DNA from: Arthrobotrys musiformis
Taxonomy: Eukaryota; Ascomycota; Orbiliomycetes; Orbiliales; Orbiliaceae
Direction of reading: 5' to 3'
NCBI GenBank assembly: GCA_036971715.1
Contig: JAVHJL010000001.1
Span: 2,790,001-2,854,000, forward strand
DNA length: 64,000 nucleotides
Positions within the stretch are counted from its first letter, which is position 1. The number at the start of each line of letters is the position of its first letter. The translations under genes were made by a program, and so were the position numbers. This document shows positions 59,393 through 64,000 of this stretch, piece by piece. A model generated the notes under the pieces. The model worked only from the letters and a program-made list of their open reading frames with translations, made no database searches and was not told where the DNA came from.

Positions 59393-62300
59393 AGATATTT
59401 TAAAAATAATATAATATAATTGTAAAAGATCTACAAACATAATACAGTTAATTTTAAATTTTGTATTAATTTACGATACTACAGATTTAATTTTCCTATA
59501 AGAATTGTGATTCTCAAAAAAAAATACTACAATTATATATCTAGGGTTTAAACTAATTTTTTTAAATTTAAAAACTAATAAAATTAATAAAAACCGAAAT
59601 AGGGTAATTACTTTTATAAAAAAGAATTTATTTTACAAAATTATAAACTAGAAAAATTTAATTAAAGATGAAGATTACCAAATAATTAATTTTAAATTAA
59701 ACAAATTTAAAAAAATTAGATTTATTAATATCTATAATAAAAAACAACAAAATACAAAAAATGGTGAATATATAATAAATTAATTCTTTAATAAAATCAA
59801 AAATTACTACACCAAAAAAATATTATTAATTGGAGATTTTAATATTTATCACTTTTTATAAAACCCTAAAATTAAATTTAATTTAAAAACAAGAAAAATA
59901 ATAAAATTAATCAAAAATAAAAATCTATAATTCATAAATAAAAATGGTATATTAATTTATTATAATACCAAGAAAAATAATAAATCTAAATTTTTAATTA
60001 TTAACCTATCTTTTACAACCATTAATTTAAAAAAATTAATTATAAATTAAAAAATAAATAAAAAAATTATACAGGATTAGATCATAAAGTAATTTTAATT
60101 AAAATAAAACCAAAAGAAAATAACTTAGTAGATAATTCTTTATCAACTAACAAATTTAATTAAAATAAAACTAATTAAAAAAACTTCAAAAAAGAATTAT
60201 TAAATCTAAATAAAATCTAGATAAAAATAATTTATAAAAAAATCACCTTTTTTCATTTTATAAAAAAAAAAAAAATTTAGAAAATAATTTAAAGATTACA
60301 ACATTTTTTTTTTTAAAAAAATATAATTTTAACAATAGAAAAATTTACACCAACTTTAAAAACAACACCAAAATCAAAAATTTAATAAAATAAAAAAATT
60401 AAAAAAATAAGAAAAGAAATATTACAACAAAAAAAAACATAAAAATTAAATAAAACCCAACAAAATTAAGAATTATTTAAAATCAAAAAAAATAAACATT
60501 TTAAAAAAATTAAACTTTTTAAGGAGAAATTTTGGATTAATTTTTTAGAAAATGCAAAAGACAAAGAAATATTCCTAACACTTAATTTTTCTAAACCTAA
60601 AAAAATCCAAAAAATGCTAAATTTAATTTATAAAAACAGTAATGTTTTTAATTTTAAAAATAAAACAAAAATATTAAAAAAAAACATTATTTCCAAAACC
60701 ACCAAATTATACAAAAATAATAAATCCATTATTACCAATAAAAATAACAATTAACATAAAATTAATTAAATAAAAAAAAATAAATAATAATGAAATTAAA
60801 GAAGCTATCTTTTTATCTAATTCCAAAAAAATATTAGGATTAGATCCAATTAATTTTTTGTGTTTAAAAAAAGCTTACAAAATTATATTAAAAAAATTTA
60901 ATAATTTATTTAAATAATTATTAAATTATAGGTATTATTTAATATGCTTTAAAGAAGTAATTGGGGCAATTTTACCTAAACCAAATAAACCTAATTATAA
61001 TATTTTAAAAGCTTATAGAATTATTAATTTTTTAAATTGTTTAGGAAAAATATTAGAAAAAATAATAGTAAGAAGAATAGCTTTCTTATTAGAAACTAAT
61101 AAAATTCTAAATTTAGAATAAATTGGAGGTAAAAAACAAAAATCTGTAATTGATACAACTTTGTTATTAGTTTATGATATAGAAATGGTTAATTTAGAAA
61201 AGTTAAAAACCTTTGTTTTATTTTTAGATGTTAAAAAAACTTTTAATAATGTTTTAAAGAAAAAATTAATTAATACTTTAAAAAACATAAAATTTTTCAA
61301 ACAATTAATTTCATAAATTAATAATTTTATGTTTAAAAAATTAATTAAATTGGTTTTTGATGGATAAATAAAAAAATGAAAATTAGTTGAAACTGGAATA
61401 TTATAAGGTTCCCCAATATCCCCAATTCTTTTGTTATTATATTTAACACCATTATTTAATTTATTAAAACAAAAAACACTTTTTATTATTAAATTATTTT
61501 ATATAAATAATTTGGCATTAATTGTAACTAATAAAAAAATAAAAATAAATATATATGAATTAAAAAAAACTGTAAAAATAGCTTTTAATTGGGCTGTAGA
61601 TAATGTAGTAGTTTTTGATAATATAAAATCAGAGTTAATTTATTTTAAAACAAATTTAAAAAAGAAAAATGAATTTGGGGAATTAAATATTAAACTATTA
61701 AATGGTATAATAATAAAACCTACTAATAATATAAGGTATATATTTCGATATGAGATTGAATTTTAAACATTAGATTAAAATAAAAACAAATATAACAAAT
61801 AAAATTTTAAATTTTATTAAAATACTTGCTAATTCAGAAAAAGGATTTAAAACTAAAGCAATAATATAATTATATAAAAACTACATTTATTCTATTTTCG
61901 ACTATAAATCTAAAATATAATAAAAAAACCAAAAATAATAAAATATTTTAAAAAAATTTAAATTAATTTAAAATAAAATATTAAAAAAATAACAAAAAGT
62001 TTTAAAATAATTTTAATAAATATATTAAAAATTAAAACCTCTATTTTATTATTAGAAATAAAACTAAATATAAAAAAAATATGCCCTAAAATCCCTTTTT
62101 CTTAATAAAAATCATCCAATAAAAAAAAGATTTTTAAAATCATTTTTATTAAAATTTAATTTTAAAAAAAAGGAAACAAAACTAAAACCTTATTTAAAAT
62201 AAAATAAAAATAAAAAAAAAAAAAAAAAAAGAATATACCTTTATATTGGATAAAATACTATCAAAAATTAATTTCGTAATAAACCCATATACAAAAATTA

Positions 62301-63398
62301 AGGAATTAAATATAAAATTCAATCTATTTTGAATTAAAAATAAAATTAATTTTTTTATAACATACCCAAAAATTTAAAAACAGAAAACTATAAAAATAAA
62401 AAAAAAATTAAACTAAATTCTAAAAAAAACTTACTTATTTATATAGACAATTCTATGCTAAAAATAAAAAATAAAAATAAAAAAAAAATAGTAAAAATAA
62501 AAAAGAAAAATCCTTAAAAACTAGAATTTATAAAAAAATAAATAATAAATCTATTTTCAAAATTTATTTTAATTTAGGAAAAAATATGGAAATATATGAT
62601 GCAAAATTAATTACTTTAAGAAAAAGATTCAAAAAATCCTTTAAAATAATTAATAAAAATAGAAAAATAAAAAATATTTATTTCTTCACCAACAACCAAA
62701 CTACAATAAAAAAATTACAAAACCTAAATTTAAAACCTAATCAAAAAACAACTTCAGAAATTTAAAATATAACAAATAAATTAAATTCTAGAAATATTAA
62801 CATATTTATAAAATAAATCCCAAATCACTCTAAAATTATTAAAAATAAAAAAGCAGATTACTTAGTTAAAAAAATTGTAAAAATAAAAAAGAAAAGTTTA
62901 TTTAAATCCTTTATTTATTTAAAAAAAAAAATTAAAAAAAAGGACTTACTAAAATAAGAAAAAAAATATAAAAAACAAAAAAACAAATTAAATTATATTA
63001 ATAAGCTAAAATTAAAAAAAATAAAATATTTACTAAATTTAGTAATAATTTTGTTTCTTTTTTAATTTAATTAAAAATTGGACATAAATATTTTAACAGT
63101 TATTTATATAAAATTTTAAATTTTGGAATTTTAAATAAAAATTGTATATGTAGAAATAAGCCTCAAATATTAAAACACTTAATTATAGAATGCAAAATTT
63201 ATAATAAAAAAAAAAAGATGTTAAAAAAAAAATTTAAAAAAGCTAATAAATAATTAGATTATTACTTTTTATTATTTAATAATGAAAGTATGATTTTTTT
63301 GGAAGAGTTCTTAAATAAAACAAATATTATAAAAAAAAAAATGTAATAAAAATCCTAAAAATAATTATTTTATAGGATGGAGAAATCTAAAAGTTTAA
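59385..63398 (+). pseudogene. LINE ORF2 (copy P)
   Basis: The most decayed ORF2 here; only 61431-61766 (111 codons after the RT C box, active site YINNL) is open. Small indels add to the stops. Confidence 0.78.
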
Positions 63399-63709
63399 AA
63401 AAATGAAAAGGTTCTGGAAATGAGATATATTATTTTAATATTATATCAAAGTGGATGGGTAAGAATAATAGATATATGACATTATTCTTTTAATAAAAAA
63501 AAAAAAAAAAGAGATAAAAAGGGTTAAAAGGAATTTTAAAAAACAAAAAACAAAAATAAAAATAAAAATAAAAAACAAAAATAAAAAATAATTTTATATA
63601 ATTTTCATTTTTAATAAAAAACAAAAATCATGTATTTTAATTTCTTTTCCTTCATTCCGCCATAATTGAAAGGTTGCATGCGTGTATGATAAATAATAAT
63701 AATAATAAT

Positions 63710-63748
63710 TAATTTTTTTAAAAAAAATCCAGTAGAATTAGTGTTTAA
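63710..63748 (+). mobile_element. Gypsy gag scrap
   Basis: About 40 bases (TTTTTTTAAAAAAAATCCAG then TAGAATTAG) match the gag remnant near 12280-12320. LINE copy P thus sits next to, or within, another Gypsy relic. Confidence 0.55.
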
Positions 63749-64000
63749 CTGGGAGGCTGCGGAGCAGCACTCAAACCCGACTGAAAACCGATTTTTGAAA
63801 TTTAGGCTAGAGTTTAGGCCAGAATCTAGGCTAGTAGGCAGGCAGGTAGGTAGGTAGGTAGGTAGGTAGGTAGGTAGGTAGGTAGGTAGGTAGGTAGGTA
63901 GGTAGGTAGGGCAGAACCTGTGCCAGAACCTAATTCCCAGGTTTAAAAAGGTTATGTGTTGTCAAAATTTTAAACTAATTTGTATGAAAAAATTTCGTCG
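63749..64000. other. Edge of the AT-rich block: unique sequence of balanced composition
   Basis: From CTGGGAGGCTGCGGAGCAGC on, composition is balanced and no RIP is seen. Contains the repeated phrase TTAGGCTAGAGTTTAGGCC, a microsatellite and no gene I recognise. Confidence 0.5.
63834..63910 (+). repeat. (GGTA)n microsatellite
   Basis: About 17 uninterrupted GGTA units preceded by two GGCA variants. Not a telomere: fungal telomeres are usually TTAGGG. Confidence 0.95.

Larger units (their letters stand above)
58132..63709 (+). mobile_element. LINE copy P, 5'-truncated by about 100 bp, RIP-damaged
   Basis: Enters the LINE within the 5' UTR (AATTATGATATAAAAATATA) and runs to the (TAA)n tail at 63709. 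One long stretch (58490-59150) has lost G but kept C. The 3' terminus has two changes in the hairpin (AATTGAAAGGTT), so this is the only copy with a damaged hairpin. Confidence 0.88.

Noticed and set aside
2400..63700. Mitochondrial DNA or a bacterial AT-rich genome
   Set aside because: Retrotransposons with target duplications, transition-only decay and an adjoining nuclear ku80 gene point to RIP-affected nuclear fungal DNA.
63834..63910. Telomere repeat
   Set aside because: The unit is GGTA, it is interstitial with unique sequence on both sides, and known ascomycete telomeres are TTAGGG.

Overview
This window looks like nuclear DNA of a filamentous ascomycete (Pezizomycotina; a closer placement is not supported). 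A gene-bearing margin of balanced composition abuts a transposon nest of about 61 kb that is extremely AT-rich. The repeat copies differ almost only by C-to-T and G-to-A changes that turn Trp and Gln codons into stops, which is the footprint of repeat-induced point mutation (RIP).

Layout. 1-1833 (minus) is an intact but window-truncated gene for Ku80 (non-homologous end joining), followed by about 0.5 kb of upstream region. 2352-13044 is a nest of Ty3/Gypsy elements: one structurally complete but mutated copy (3446-9851, 565-bp LTRs, 5-bp target duplication) sits inside an older LTR of its own family, next to several partial LTRs in both orientations and a gag remnant. From 13045 to 63709 the window is mostly copies of one non-LTR retrotransposon (LINE), about 5.74 kb long, with a two-ORF structure, an I/Tad-type ORF2 (endonuclease, reverse transcriptase, RNase H, Cys/His motif) and a (TAA)n tail. 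I count six full or nearly full-length damaged copies, plus fragments, in both orientations. One copy (36599-42351, minus) has both ORFs intact with every catalytic residue I could look for. It inserted into an older damaged copy with a clear target-site duplication.

The most interesting object is an 809-bp insertion at 31872-32680 inside a RIP-damaged LINE. It begins with a tRNA-like head carrying A and B boxes, has a body without any run of five T, and ends in two blocks nearly identical to the LINE 3' UTR and 3' terminus, including an AACC-GAAA-GGTT hairpin and the (TAA)n tail. It is flanked by a 14-bp direct repeat. I read it as a tRNA-derived SINE that borrows the LINE 3' recognition structure and was probably mobilised by the intact LINE family.

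The segment between two oppositely oriented LINEs (about 26.6-34.6 kb) carries target-duplication halves in inverted orientation, which suggests an inversion by recombination between repeats. 43694-44582 is not LINE: it holds two minisatellites and an LTR-like start. 50321-52381 is a second Gypsy remnant (gag to reverse transcriptase). The last 250 bases return to balanced composition and contain a (GGTA)n microsatellite. Apart from ku80 and the intact LINE ORFs I see no functional protein gene.
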